From Spirochaetaceae bacterium (GTDB lineage Bacteria; Spirochaetota; Spirochaetia; Treponematales; Treponemataceae): a stretch of DNA of 16,420 nt. The translations under genes were made by a program, and so were the position numbers. Where the stretch lies: contig JAITMZ010000055.1 of NCBI GenBank assembly GCA_031290725.1, positions 1 through 16,420 of the forward strand, written 5' to 3'. The notes beneath the pieces were generated by a model. It had not been told where the DNA came from. It did not search any database and saw nothing but the letters and a program-made list of their open reading frames with translations. Position 1 is the first letter of the stretch. Each line of letters starts with the position of its first letter. Shown piece by piece: positions 1 to 6,572 of this stretch.

Positions 1-711
1 GCCGGCGCCGCCCCCCCGCCGTTCATCAGTGACAGCGAGTTGGATCCGGTGCTCTCATACCTACGGGCCCACGGGGAAGTGCGGGAAATTCTTCTCTCCG
101 GCGGAGACCCCTTGACTGCGGACGATCAAACCCTGGAGCGCCTATTCTCCGCCCTCCGCGATGCCCGGCCCGGCATCCTTCTCCGGGTCTGCACCCGCGC
201 TCCCACGGTGCACCCTCTCCGCCTGGATGACCGCTGCGTCGCGCTGTTAAGGAGATGGCGCCCCCTGCGGATGGTGGTACACGTGAATCACCCGGCGGAG
301 CTGGAAAGTCCCGCGGCTGACCGTCTGGCCGCCTGCGTTGACGCGGGCATCCCCGTGCACACCCAGACCGTGCTCCTTGCCGGGGTAAACGACCACGCCC
401 CCACCCTGGCGGAACTGTTTACCCGCTGCGTCGACCTGGGCATGTCGCCCTGCTATCTGTTCCAGATAGACCTCACCCCCGGTACCGCCCATTTCCGGGT
501 ACCCCTTCGCCGGGGCCTGGAGATATATGATGAGTTGAAGCCCCTGGTCTCCGGTCTGGCCTTGCCCAAATACGCCGTGGACCTGCCCGGCGGGGGTGGC
601 AAAATCCTGCTCCACCAGGGGATCATCGCCGGTGAAGAGGCCCGTCCGGAAGGCCCGGTATACCTGCTGCGCGGAAACGACGGCCGGCTGTGGCCCTATC
701 CTGCGGAGTGA
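1..711 (+). CDS. KamA/EpmB-family radical SAM aminomutase, 5'-truncated by window edge
   Basis: C-terminal part of a lysine 2,3-aminomutase-family protein. The frame is open from base 1, so the true start and the radical SAM CxxxC cluster motif lie upstream. Seen: the family motif LLSGGDPL, a CTRAP segment matching the family's GTRTPV, HVNHPAEL, VLLAGVND, and YLFQIDLTPGTAHFR. The PLP-binding motif PGGGGK has its lysine at 601-603. The two aspartates that hold the substrate epsilon-amino group in clostridial KamA (Asp293 and Asp330) both have counterparts, in FQIDL (469-471) and AVDLPGGGG, at the same 37-residue spacing. Known: KamA converts L-lysine to beta-lysine; EpmB does so for elongation factor P modification. 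The PGGGGK tail is more like KamA than E. coli EpmB. There is no epmA or efp gene in view, so the pathway cannot be decided. Family assignment is firm, substrate is inferred. Confidence 0.92.
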   Translation, partial: AGAAPPPFISDSELDPVLSYLRAHGEVREILLSGGDPLTADDQTLERLFSALRDARPGILLRVCTRAPTVHPLRLDDRCVALLRRWRPLRMVVHVNHPAELESPAADRLAACVDAGIPVHTQTVLLAGVNDHAPTLAELFTRCVDLGMSPCYLFQIDLTPGTAHFRVPLRRGLEIYDELKPLVSGLALPKYAVDLPGGGGKILLHQGIIAGEEARPEGPVYLLRGNDGRLWPYPAE

Positions 712-744
712 CCCCAGGGCATACCGAACCCCCAGGGTCGATTT
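710..744 (+). terminator. possible weak hairpin terminator after the aminomutase gene
   Basis: GACCC at 710-714 can pair with GGGTC at 734-738, with a further AGGG/CCCC pairing inside, and GATTTTCTG follows on the plus strand. It lies in the 37-base gap between two convergent genes, so it could serve both. The T-run is only four bases, so this is a tentative call. Confidence 0.3.
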
Positions 745-748
745 TCTG

Positions 749-973
749 TCAGAGGGACAGGGTGTTGAGCAGTGCCTTCAGGGATTGCAGGTCTTCCTTA
801 GTGAGGGTGATTCCCTTACCCATCTTTTGATGGTCCGGCGACCAGGGACGAATATCGTACTTGGGCTCCCGGCCGTTCCAGGACACCATGTTCAGCTCCG
901 TGGCCCACCCCCCTTTGCCGCTAACGACGACCCCCAACTGCTGGGTAATATCAAACGCGAATTCTTCTGCCAT
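749..973 (-). CDS. PC4/YdbC-like single-stranded DNA-binding protein
   Basis: A 74-residue protein of the transcriptional coactivator PC4/YdbC fold. Known: the bacterial members are small homodimers that bind single-stranded nucleic acid; their cellular role is not settled. Seen: the family signature segments LNMVSWNGREPKYDIR, WSPDHQKMGKGITLT and a C-terminal helix rich in leucine (EDLQSLKALLNTL). The length fits stand-alone bacterial members. The start is fixed by ATG at 973-971 with a clear GGAGG (978-982) five to six bases upstream. It follows the ASKHA gene on the same strand after an 82-base gap that holds a hairpin repeat, so it may be cotranscribed or have its own promoter (a poor TTGAAG-17-TATTAA match lies just upstream, partly inside the repeat). 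It converges on the aminomutase gene. Confidence 0.88.
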   Translation of the reverse strand: MAEEFAFDITQQLGVVVSGKGGWATELNMVSWNGREPKYDIRPWSPDHQKMGKGITLTKEDLQSLKALLNTLSL

Positions 974-1001
974 ATAGCCTCCAAACGAGCATCTTAATAG
1001 A

Positions 1002-1042
1002 GGGCACTTCTAAAAACTTCAATTTTTTGAAGTGTTCCGATT
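1002..1042 (-). repeat. extragenic hairpin repeat, copy A
   Basis: A 41-base sequence, read on the minus strand, that matches 6531-6571 at 37 of 41 positions. CACTTC (1005-1010) pairs with GAAGTG (1029-1034) and the adjoining A5 and T6 runs extend the stem around a six-base loop. It begins about 13 bases after the stop codon of the minus-strand ASKHA gene, the same position relative to its upstream gene as copy B. No T-run follows the stem, so it is not a classical intrinsic terminator. It may be a REP-like element or a transcript-end hairpin. Confidence 0.8.
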
Positions 1043-1055
1043 CAAATCTAGAATA

Positions 1056-2177
1056 CTACAGGTTTTCAGAAAAATCAAGGGCGTCCATGAAGGCTTTCGG
1101 GAAGCGCGGGTCTGCGGCGAGTTCCACGGGTCGTGTACGGCCCGCGATACACATCGCCGCCTGCTGCGCATCGCCGTCCCCCAGCATCAGCGCCGCACCA
1201 TCCAGCGCCGCATTTCCCGTCGGAATGACGCGCCCCATAAACCGTGCCGGCACCAGGCCGATACGCGCTGCCGCCGCCGGGACGATGGCATCTCCAAAGG
1301 CACCGCACAGGTAGAGGGGCGCATCCCTGAGGGACGGGTCCCCAGCCTCGCCCGCCAGAATCGCCAGAGCCGCGCACACCGCTGCTTTTGCCAACTGTAG
1401 CGCCCGCACGTCGCCTTGGGTAAAGCCAGAGCCGCCGTCCGCCGCCTGCGGCGCCAGCCGCCCGGTGCGGTCAATGCGTCCGTTATCCAGTGCCGCCGCC
1501 AGAGCCGTCACCAGGGCGCTTCCCGGCAAATCCATACTCACCGCCCCCCCCTCAAAAGCCGGTCCCGCCGCTGCCGACGCCGCCAGTATCGTCCCCTCCT
1601 GCCCCGCGCCGTGGAAAGCGACCTCGCAGTTGGTCCCCAGGTCGGCCAGAAAGAAGGGCGCATCAATTCCCTTCCGGTTTTCCAGGGTCGTAAGCGCCGC
1701 CGTCAGGTCTGCGCCGGTAAAAGCGCCGGTGCAGGGGGGGATGAACACCCTCGCCTCCGGAGGGATGGCCGCCGTCTGATCCGGGGCGCCCCAGAGTTCC
1801 CCCCAGGTGATGTGGCTGCCAAAGAATGATGAGGGGGCAAATGGTGCGGCACCCAGGCCTTTGACAGACAGGCCGCACAAGAAGTGCAGCATCGCGGTGT
1901 TTCCCACCAGCACCGCCCGGTCCACCACGCCCCCCCCGGCCTGGGCCAGGAGCGACGTTGTCATTTGTGCGATCTGGGTCAGGAGCGTCCGTTGGAGAAG
2001 TGCGCCCTGCGCGTCGTTGGTGTTGGCAAATTGTATGCGGGAGATGATGTCCGCCCCCCAGCGGCGTTGGGCGTTTCGCTCCCGGATGACCGCGGCGGGT
2101 GAATCGCCGGCAGCGGGGTACAGCCTGCCGTCAAGGTTAGTGGTACCCACGTCAAAAGCCAAAGAAAAGTGGTTCAT
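1056..2177 (-). CDS. ASKHA-domain (DUF4445/RACo C-terminal-like) protein lacking a ferredoxin domain
   Basis: A 373-residue protein with the sugar kinase/Hsp70/actin ATPase fold seen in RACo, the ATP-dependent reductive activator of corrinoid proteins. Seen: phosphate-1 loop FDVGTTN (residues 8-14), RWGADIISRI (39-48), GNTAMLHFL (92-100), a second phosphate loop ADLGTNCEVAF (178-188; family proteins usually read GTNGE, so Cys replaces Gly here), and AAGPAFEGG (203-211). Known: complete RACo proteins carry an N-terminal 2Fe-2S domain that delivers the electron. Here the ATPase motif starts at residue 8, so that domain is absent. Start chosen at ATG 2177; a GTG at 2195 is possible, but a consensus TTGACA at 2215-2210 would place transcription start near 2180. 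No corrinoid protein or methyltransferase is adjacent. Role as a corrinoid or metalloenzyme activator is inference. Confidence 0.82.
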   Translation of the reverse strand: MNHFSLAFDVGTTNLDGRLYPAAGDSPAAVIRERNAQRRWGADIISRIQFANTNDAQGALLQRTLLTQIAQMTTSLLAQAGGGVVDRAVLVGNTAMLHFLCGLSVKGLGAAPFAPSSFFGSHITWGELWGAPDQTAAIPPEARVFIPPCTGAFTGADLTAALTTLENRKGIDAPFFLADLGTNCEVAFHGAGQEGTILAASAAAGPAFEGGAVSMDLPGSALVTALAAALDNGRIDRTGRLAPQAADGGSGFTQGDVRALQLAKAAVCAALAILAGEAGDPSLRDAPLYLCGAFGDAIVPAAAARIGLVPARFMGRVIPTGNAALDGAALMLGDGDAQQAAMCIAGRTRPVELAADPRFPKAFMDALDFSENL

Positions 2178-2186
2178 ATACGGGAA

Positions 2187-2215
2187 GCCTATCACACTCC
2201 GGGCAGCAGTGTCAA
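2187..2215 (-). promoter_or_regulatory. candidate promoter of the ASKHA gene
   Basis: On the minus strand TTGACA (2215-2210) is a perfect -35. The -10 is weak: GATAGG or ATAGGC at 16 to 17 bases, with TGT directly before GATAGG as in an extended -10. It would start transcription about three bases before ATG 2177. It lies in the divergent gap with the LysM gene. Confidence 0.35.
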
Positions 2216-2249
2216 TTACTTGCGCCTGGAATTCCGTTCCTATGCAGTG

Positions 2250-2278
2250 TTGACTTTTTTAATTTTTTAGTGTATACT
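2250..2278 (+). promoter_or_regulatory. strong sigma70-type promoter of the LysM-transglycosylase-methyltransferase operon
   Basis: TTGACT (2250-2255), a 17-base T-rich spacer, and TATACT (2273-2278): each hexamer matches the consensus at five of six positions. The start of transcription would be near 2285, only about 14 bases before the ATG at 2299, so the Shine-Dalgarno GAAGGTGG (2286-2293) sits at the very 5' end of the message. Confidence 0.75.
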
Positions 2279-2298
2279 TTAAAGAAGAAGGTGGCAGC

Positions 2299-3327
2299 AT
2301 GGGCAAAAATATAGGAATAAAACTTGCCGACGGTACCTTTTATCCGGTCATTCCGGAAAATGAAGTCGGGACAAAAAAACTTGGCCTCTCAACGATGCGG
2401 GACGGGCAGACCGAAGTGCATGTGGATCTGTACCGGTCGGTCGGCAGCCTGATGGCGGATGCCGAATATGTGGGCTCCCTCCAGTTGGACCGCTTGGCGG
2501 CCCAGTCAAAGGGCGAATTGGATATAGACCTCACCCTTTCGGTGGATGAAACGGGCATTCTGTGGGCTGATTTGTTCGAAGAAAAATCGGGCAGCCGGAG
2601 CATAAAACAAATCCCCCACGCCGCTGTGCAGCCGTTTTCTTTGTCCGTGTCAAATACGCCGGACTACCGGTTGGCCGATGGGGATTTCGTCAATTTTGGC
2701 GGTGACGATTCTCCCCCCCACCCGGAGCCGGAAACCCCTTTCCCGGCGGAAGCGGAAGAAAATCCGGCGGCGGAATCCTTCCCCGGTGAACTTGTGGAGA
2801 AAGACCTCTTTGTCGCCGATCTGGAACCGAACCGGCCGGAGGTCGATGGGGACGAAGCGCCGCAAAAAAAATCCTGCCCCTGGATACCGATCTGCATCAT
2901 CTGTGCCCTTATTTGTGCGGCTATATTGTGTTTTTCCCTGTTCCTCCGGCCCCCAAAACGGGAGTCTCTCCCGGATGCGGCCTTCGATTCAGTCGTCCAA
3001 ACTGTCCAGAAGGACGAGGTGCGGGTGAATACGGATACGCCGGCACAACCCGAGCCGCCGCCGGTTCGCATAGAGGCACCGCCCCCTGCTCCGCCGTCAT
3101 CCGTGGTGACCAAGGTGCCCGATTCGGTCGTCCCGGCCAAGCCAAAACCGGCAAATCCGGCCCAGGAGGCGGTACGTTACCGAATAAAATGGGGAGACAC
3201 CCTCTGGGATTTGGCGGGAACCTACTACAAAAATCCTTGGCAATACAGGGTAATCTCCAGGTATAATGGGATTAAAAATCCGGACAGAATCATTGCGGGT
3301 ACGATTATTCTCATTCCGCCTCGCTAA
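2299..3327 (+). CDS. Bitopic membrane protein: Hsp70 substrate-binding-domain-like N-terminus, TM helix, C-terminal LysM
   Basis: A 342-residue protein in four parts. Residues 5-106 resemble the beta-sandwich substrate-binding domain of DnaK without the ATPase: note IGIKLADG, the ENEVGTKK segment (DnaK KNTTIPTK), LSTMRDGQTEVHV (DnaK STAEDNQSAVTIHV), a GSLQLDRL strand, and VDETGILWADLFEEKSG (DnaK IDADGILHVSAKDKNSG). Residues 107-190 are an acidic, proline-rich linker. Residues 193-216 form a hydrophobic helix (PICIICALICAAILCF), followed by a proline-rich spacer to about 290. Residues 293-341 are a LysM peptidoglycan-binding domain (WGDTLWDLAGTYYKNPW, then RIIAGTIILIPP). With no cleavable signal, LysM should be periplasmic and the Hsp70-like part cytoplasmic. 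It heads an operon with a murein lytic transglycosylase, so a murein-linked scaffold or sensor role is inferred. The Hsp70 likeness rests on motif reading, not a profile search. Confidence 0.85.
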   Translation: MGKNIGIKLADGTFYPVIPENEVGTKKLGLSTMRDGQTEVHVDLYRSVGSLMADAEYVGSLQLDRLAAQSKGELDIDLTLSVDETGILWADLFEEKSGSRSIKQIPHAAVQPFSLSVSNTPDYRLADGDFVNFGGDDSPPHPEPETPFPAEAEENPAAESFPGELVEKDLFVADLEPNRPEVDGDEAPQKKSCPWIPICIICALICAAILCFSLFLRPPKRESLPDAAFDSVVQTVQKDEVRVNTDTPAQPEPPPVRIEAPPPAPPSSVVTKVPDSVVPAKPKPANPAQEAVRYRIKWGDTLWDLAGTYYKNPWQYRVISRYNGIKNPDRIIAGTIILIPPR

Positions 3328-5452
3328 TATCCGTCGGGTTTGGTACTGGCTCTTGGTCCCGCTGCTTTTTGCGGGCTGCCGGGATACCGCCACGGGGGAT
3401 ATTTCGGATACGGCGGATTATTACTATTTTTCCGGCCTGGATGCCCTTCGTTCCGGCTCTCCGATCAATGCGGAACGGTTTTTCCGGCTGGGGGCACAAC
3501 ACGGGTCTCCGGTGTTCAGCAGAAGGTGCGGTGAGGAGCTGGTAAAGCTGGGCGCCCCGGAGGAGCGGGTGCGGGAAGCCCTGCGTTTCGCCGGTACCTG
3601 GCAGGACAATGATGCCCGGCTCACGGCCGCCCGGGCCTGTTTTGCTGCGGGGAAATTGGGTAGAATACTTACCATCACCCAGGATATACACCGGGATACC
3701 CCAGGCCAGGCACCGCCGGAATTGGTGTATCTCCGGCTGACGGCGTTGCTCCGGAAAGATAACCGGGATTTTTCTTCGGAATGTTCCCCCTGGCTCACCG
3801 AAACGCCGTTCACCCGGTACCATCAGGCGTTGTGTACCGAATTGTTTGCCCCCGGTATGGCGGAAAAGCTTTCGGAGGGCACCATCGCCCTAGCCCGCTT
3901 CCGCTCCGCCTTGTTCCGGCGCAGCTACGGGGAGGCCGCCGCCCTGCTCACCGGCATACTGGCAAACCACGACGACCCGGCTGCCTTTGCGGCTGCCCTT
4001 CCGGCGGTCCTTGTTTCAGACCTGGGACGGACGCTGCTCTACGGCCAGTCGGATTCTGAAAAACCCATTGATTTTGTCAAAAATGCGTTGTTCTGTGAGC
4101 GCACGGCCCGGCTTGCCCAAAATGACGAAACCGCCTACGCCGCCCTGTTCTATGCCGGACGGTTATACGACCGGAGCGGTGAAAAAAACGCCCTGATCGC
4201 CGCGGAACGTTTTTTGGAGGCCGTGCAAAGGGCGCCCACTCCGGGTCAAAAAGACGACGCCCTGTGGTATTACCTGACGATTCTCCTCAAGTCATCGCCG
4301 GATGAGGTGCTTCAGGCCTTGCCCCGGCTTCCTGCGGAGATAAGCAACCGGCGCGCCTTCCAGGGCTTTTTTGAAAATCTCGCCGCCCGTCTGTTTCAGG
4401 ACGCCCGTTGGGAGGCTTTTTACCGTATCGCGCCGACGGTGATCGCCCTGTCCGGCACCGGCACAGGATCAAAATACGCATACCTGGCGGGACGGCTGGT
4501 GGAAACGGGGTTGGTAAAACCGGCGGAAATCGACGACCCCGCAGGTGCGGCCCAAACCTGGTTCCGCCGAGCCTGCGAATCCGGGGATGATTTATACTAC
4601 AAGCTCCTGGCTGCATCCTGCTTGGATTCCGGCGGCAACACCCAGGTCAAAACCATCGCCTTCACCGCCGCGTCCACTGCAAACACCCCCGCCGCCGACT
4701 CCGCAGATCAGGGATTGGGGCGGCTTCTGCGGGGGTACGCCGAATTCGAGTTTCCGGAACGGGTGTATTCCGAATGGCTGAAGGAGCGGGAACGGATCGG
4801 TGCAGACGTGGGGATGGCCCTGGCGGAATATCTTGAACAAAGCGGCGACGAGGTCTTTCAGGTACAGGGGATCCGGATCGCCCTGTACTCCGCCGCCGGG
4901 ACGCCCCTATCTCCGGATTCAAGGGAATGGCGCCTTTTGTACCCCCGCTTCTTTTTGGAAGAAATCGAAGATGCCGCAGCCGAATCCGGCCTGCCGGATT
5001 ATCTCCTGTATGCCCTGGTACGTACCGAAAGCCTTTTTGAACGCACCGCCTCTTCCCACGCTGCCGCCCGGGGCCTTACCCAGCTTATGCCGGAGACAGC
5101 CGCAGACATCGCCAGGCGCCTTGGGGTGGGGGTCTACGACGTGGACGACGCCCGTACCAACCTTCGTTTCGGTGCCTGGTATTTGGCGGATTTGACCAAA
5201 CGGCTGGACGGCGCAATACTCCCGGCGGCCTTTGCCTATAACGCGGGGTTGAACCGGGTCCGTACCTGGATCCGCGCGTCAAAATTGCCGGACACCGCCC
5301 CCGACCTCTTTTTGGAAAGCCTGCCCTATGCCGAAACCAGGGATTACGGACGCCGGCTCCTCGCCGCCGCCGCCGCGTACGGCCAGCTCTACCGGGACAT
5401 CCTACCGGAGGGGATGGTCAGCTATATTTTGGGCAAGGGGGACAGCCCGTGA
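3266..5452 (+). CDS. Slt70-like lytic murein transglycosylase, lipoprotein
   Basis: A 728-residue envelope enzyme expected to cleave the MurNAc-GlcNAc bond of peptidoglycan, leaving 1,6-anhydro ends. Seen: an Arg-rich n-region, a hydrophobic stretch and a lipobox LLFAGC (lipidated Cys38); a long all-helical, Ala/Leu-rich region (about 45-560) like the superhelical U/L domain of Slt70; then the catalytic SLT domain. Its catalytic Glu is Glu588 in LVRTESLF, followed by ARGLTQLMPETA, the AYNAGLNRV motif (657-665) and LPYAETRDYGRRLL. ATG 3266 lies inside the LysM gene, a 62-base overlap in another frame, with only a weak AGG upstream; TTG 3293 would give a shorter 29-residue signal and is a real alternative. 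The stop TGA (5450-5452) overlaps the next gene's GTG by four bases. Translational coupling to the LysM gene and a joint murein role are inferred. Confidence 0.93.
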   Translation: MGLKIRTESLRVRLFSFRLANIRRVWYWLLVPLLFAGCRDTATGDISDTADYYYFSGLDALRSGSPINAERFFRLGAQHGSPVFSRRCGEELVKLGAPEERVREALRFAGTWQDNDARLTAARACFAAGKLGRILTITQDIHRDTPGQAPPELVYLRLTALLRKDNRDFSSECSPWLTETPFTRYHQALCTELFAPGMAEKLSEGTIALARFRSALFRRSYGEAAALLTGILANHDDPAAFAAALPAVLVSDLGRTLLYGQSDSEKPIDFVKNALFCERTARLAQNDETAYAALFYAGRLYDRSGEKNALIAAERFLEAVQRAPTPGQKDDALWYYLTILLKSSPDEVLQALPRLPAEISNRRAFQGFFENLAARLFQDARWEAFYRIAPTVIALSGTGTGSKYAYLAGRLVETGLVKPAEIDDPAGAAQTWFRRACESGDDLYYKLLAASCLDSGGNTQVKTIAFTAASTANTPAADSADQGLGRLLRGYAEFEFPERVYSEWLKERERIGADVGMALAEYLEQSGDEVFQVQGIRIALYSAAGTPLSPDSREWRLLYPRFFLEEIEDAAAESGLPDYLLYALVRTESLFERTASSHAAARGLTQLMPETAADIARRLGVGVYDVDDARTNLRFGAWYLADLTKRLDGAILPAAFAYNAGLNRVRTWIRASKLPDTAPDLFLESLPYAETRDYGRRLLAAAAAYGQLYRDILPEGMVSYILGKGDSP

Positions 5453-6531
5453 TAGACCGGGGAATCATCACCATCGAAAAAATTATTGCCCTGGGCGACG
5501 GCATGGGCCATCTGGAGGACGGCAGGGTGGTCTTTGTGCCCCGGTCATTGCCCGGAGAGCGGGTGAAAATCCGGGTGACCCGCGGGAAAAAGGACTTTCT
5601 CCGGGGCGAAATCACGGAAATCATGGAAGCATCGCCCCACCGCATCCCGCCGCGCTGTGGGTACTGCGGCGGCTGCGATCTGCAAATCGCTTTATCCGAT
5701 TGTCAGACAAAAATAAAGCTGGACATACTCCAGGACACTTTCCGCAGGGCCGGCTGCGCAATCCCGCCTGTGGAGACAATCACCGGAAGTCCCTGGGAAT
5801 ACCGGTCGCGCTTTCAATTTCATCGGAGGACGGTGCCGCCGGACTGTCCCGCAGCGGTGGGGGCGATCCGGAGAATGCTCCAAAAACATGCATTTTCTTC
5901 CATTAAACTGGCACGGTGGAACCTTTTTGCCGGCACAGGGGGCGTGGCGGCGGAAGGCTTGGGAGACCCGGTGTGTGAGGCCCGGCTTCTGGATAAAACC
6001 TTCCGCTTTGACGTGGGGGGCTTCTTCCAGTCCAATCTGCCTCTGGCGGAACGGATGATACCGGAGGTATGCCGGGGTCTTTCTGGCGGCGAAGCCCTGG
6101 ATATGTACAGCGGTGCGGGGGTTTTCGCGGGGTTTCTGCTGGATGCCTTTGATCGGGTGACCACGGTGGAGCAAAACCCAACGTCCGTGGCCTGGGCTGT
6201 GCAGAATCTTCGGGAAATGTCCGTCCTGTCCCGCTGCACGGCCTTTGCCCAAAGCGCCCGAGATTGGGTAAAACAAAATGCCGCCGCCCGTTTTGACGCC
6301 GTGGTGGCCGACCCGCCGCGAACCGGCCTGGAACCAGAGACCGCCCGGTGGCTCTGCGGGGCAAAAATCCCGCGGATTCGCTATGTGTCATGCAACCCCG
6401 TCACCCTGGCCAGGGACGCGGCTATCCTGTGCGGCGCGGGATATCGGCTTTCGGCGCTGCGGTTTTTCGATTTTTACCCCCAAACCCATCACCTGGAGCT
6501 GCTGGCGAATTTCGACCGGCGGGAAGATTAA
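5449..6531 (+). CDS. TrmA/RumA-family RNA 5-methyluridine methyltransferase, compact form
   Basis: A 360-residue SAM-dependent methyltransferase that methylates C5 of a uridine in RNA. Seen: an N-terminal TRAM-like OB fold (about 5-58), an iron-sulfur cluster region (Cys70, Cys73, Cys76 and Cys133 in PPDCP), FFQSNLPLAERM, the SAM loop DMYSGAGVF, ADPPRTGL, the catalytic nucleophile Cys315 in YVSCNPVTLARD, and the general base Glu350 in THHLELL. Two features are shorter than in RlmD (about 433 residues): the cluster reads C-x2-C-x2-C where C-x5-C-x2-C is usual, and about 15 residues between RSRFQFHR and DCP, normally holding a GF.R..S segment, are missing. The catalytic residues are intact, so I call it functional. 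Start GTG 5449 overlaps the previous stop (GTGA), the third gene of the operon. Whether it is RlmD-, RlmCD- or TrmA-like in target cannot be told. Confidence 0.93.
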   Translation: MIDRGIITIEKIIALGDGMGHLEDGRVVFVPRSLPGERVKIRVTRGKKDFLRGEITEIMEASPHRIPPRCGYCGGCDLQIALSDCQTKIKLDILQDTFRRAGCAIPPVETITGSPWEYRSRFQFHRRTVPPDCPAAVGAIRRMLQKHAFSSIKLARWNLFAGTGGVAAEGLGDPVCEARLLDKTFRFDVGGFFQSNLPLAERMIPEVCRGLSGGEALDMYSGAGVFAGFLLDAFDRVTTVEQNPTSVAWAVQNLREMSVLSRCTAFAQSARDWVKQNAAARFDAVVADPPRTGLEPETARWLCGAKIPRIRYVSCNPVTLARDAAILCGAGYRLSALRFFDFYPQTHHLELLANFDRRED

Positions 6532-6571
6532 ATCGGAACCCCTCAAAAAACTGAAGTTTTTAGAGGTGCCC
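6531..6571 (+). repeat. extragenic hairpin repeat, copy B
   Basis: It begins on the last base of the methyltransferase stop codon and ends two bases before the stop of the convergent outer-membrane protein gene. It matches copy A (1002-1042, other strand) at 37 of 41 positions. CCTC (6541-6544) with the A6 run pairs with the T5 run and GAGG (6563-6566). One stem pair is T-A in copy A and C-G here, a compensatory change. It fills the whole convergent gap and could form a hairpin in both transcripts. Confidence 0.8.
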
Positions 6572-6572
6572 C

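Noticed and set aside
247..615. Minus-strand open frame opposite the aminomutase
   Set aside because: No start signal or domain; the plus strand carries unmistakable aminomutase motifs.
1416..1829. Plus-strand open frames opposite the ASKHA gene
   Set aside because: Arg/Pro-rich shadows with no domain; the minus strand has both ATPase phosphate loops.
5810..5906. Possible frameshift in the RNA methyltransferase (alternative frame reads EDGAAGLSRSG)
   Set aside because: The main frame continues directly into a good family match at DCPAAVGAIRRML, so a short deletion explains the gap better than a frameshift.
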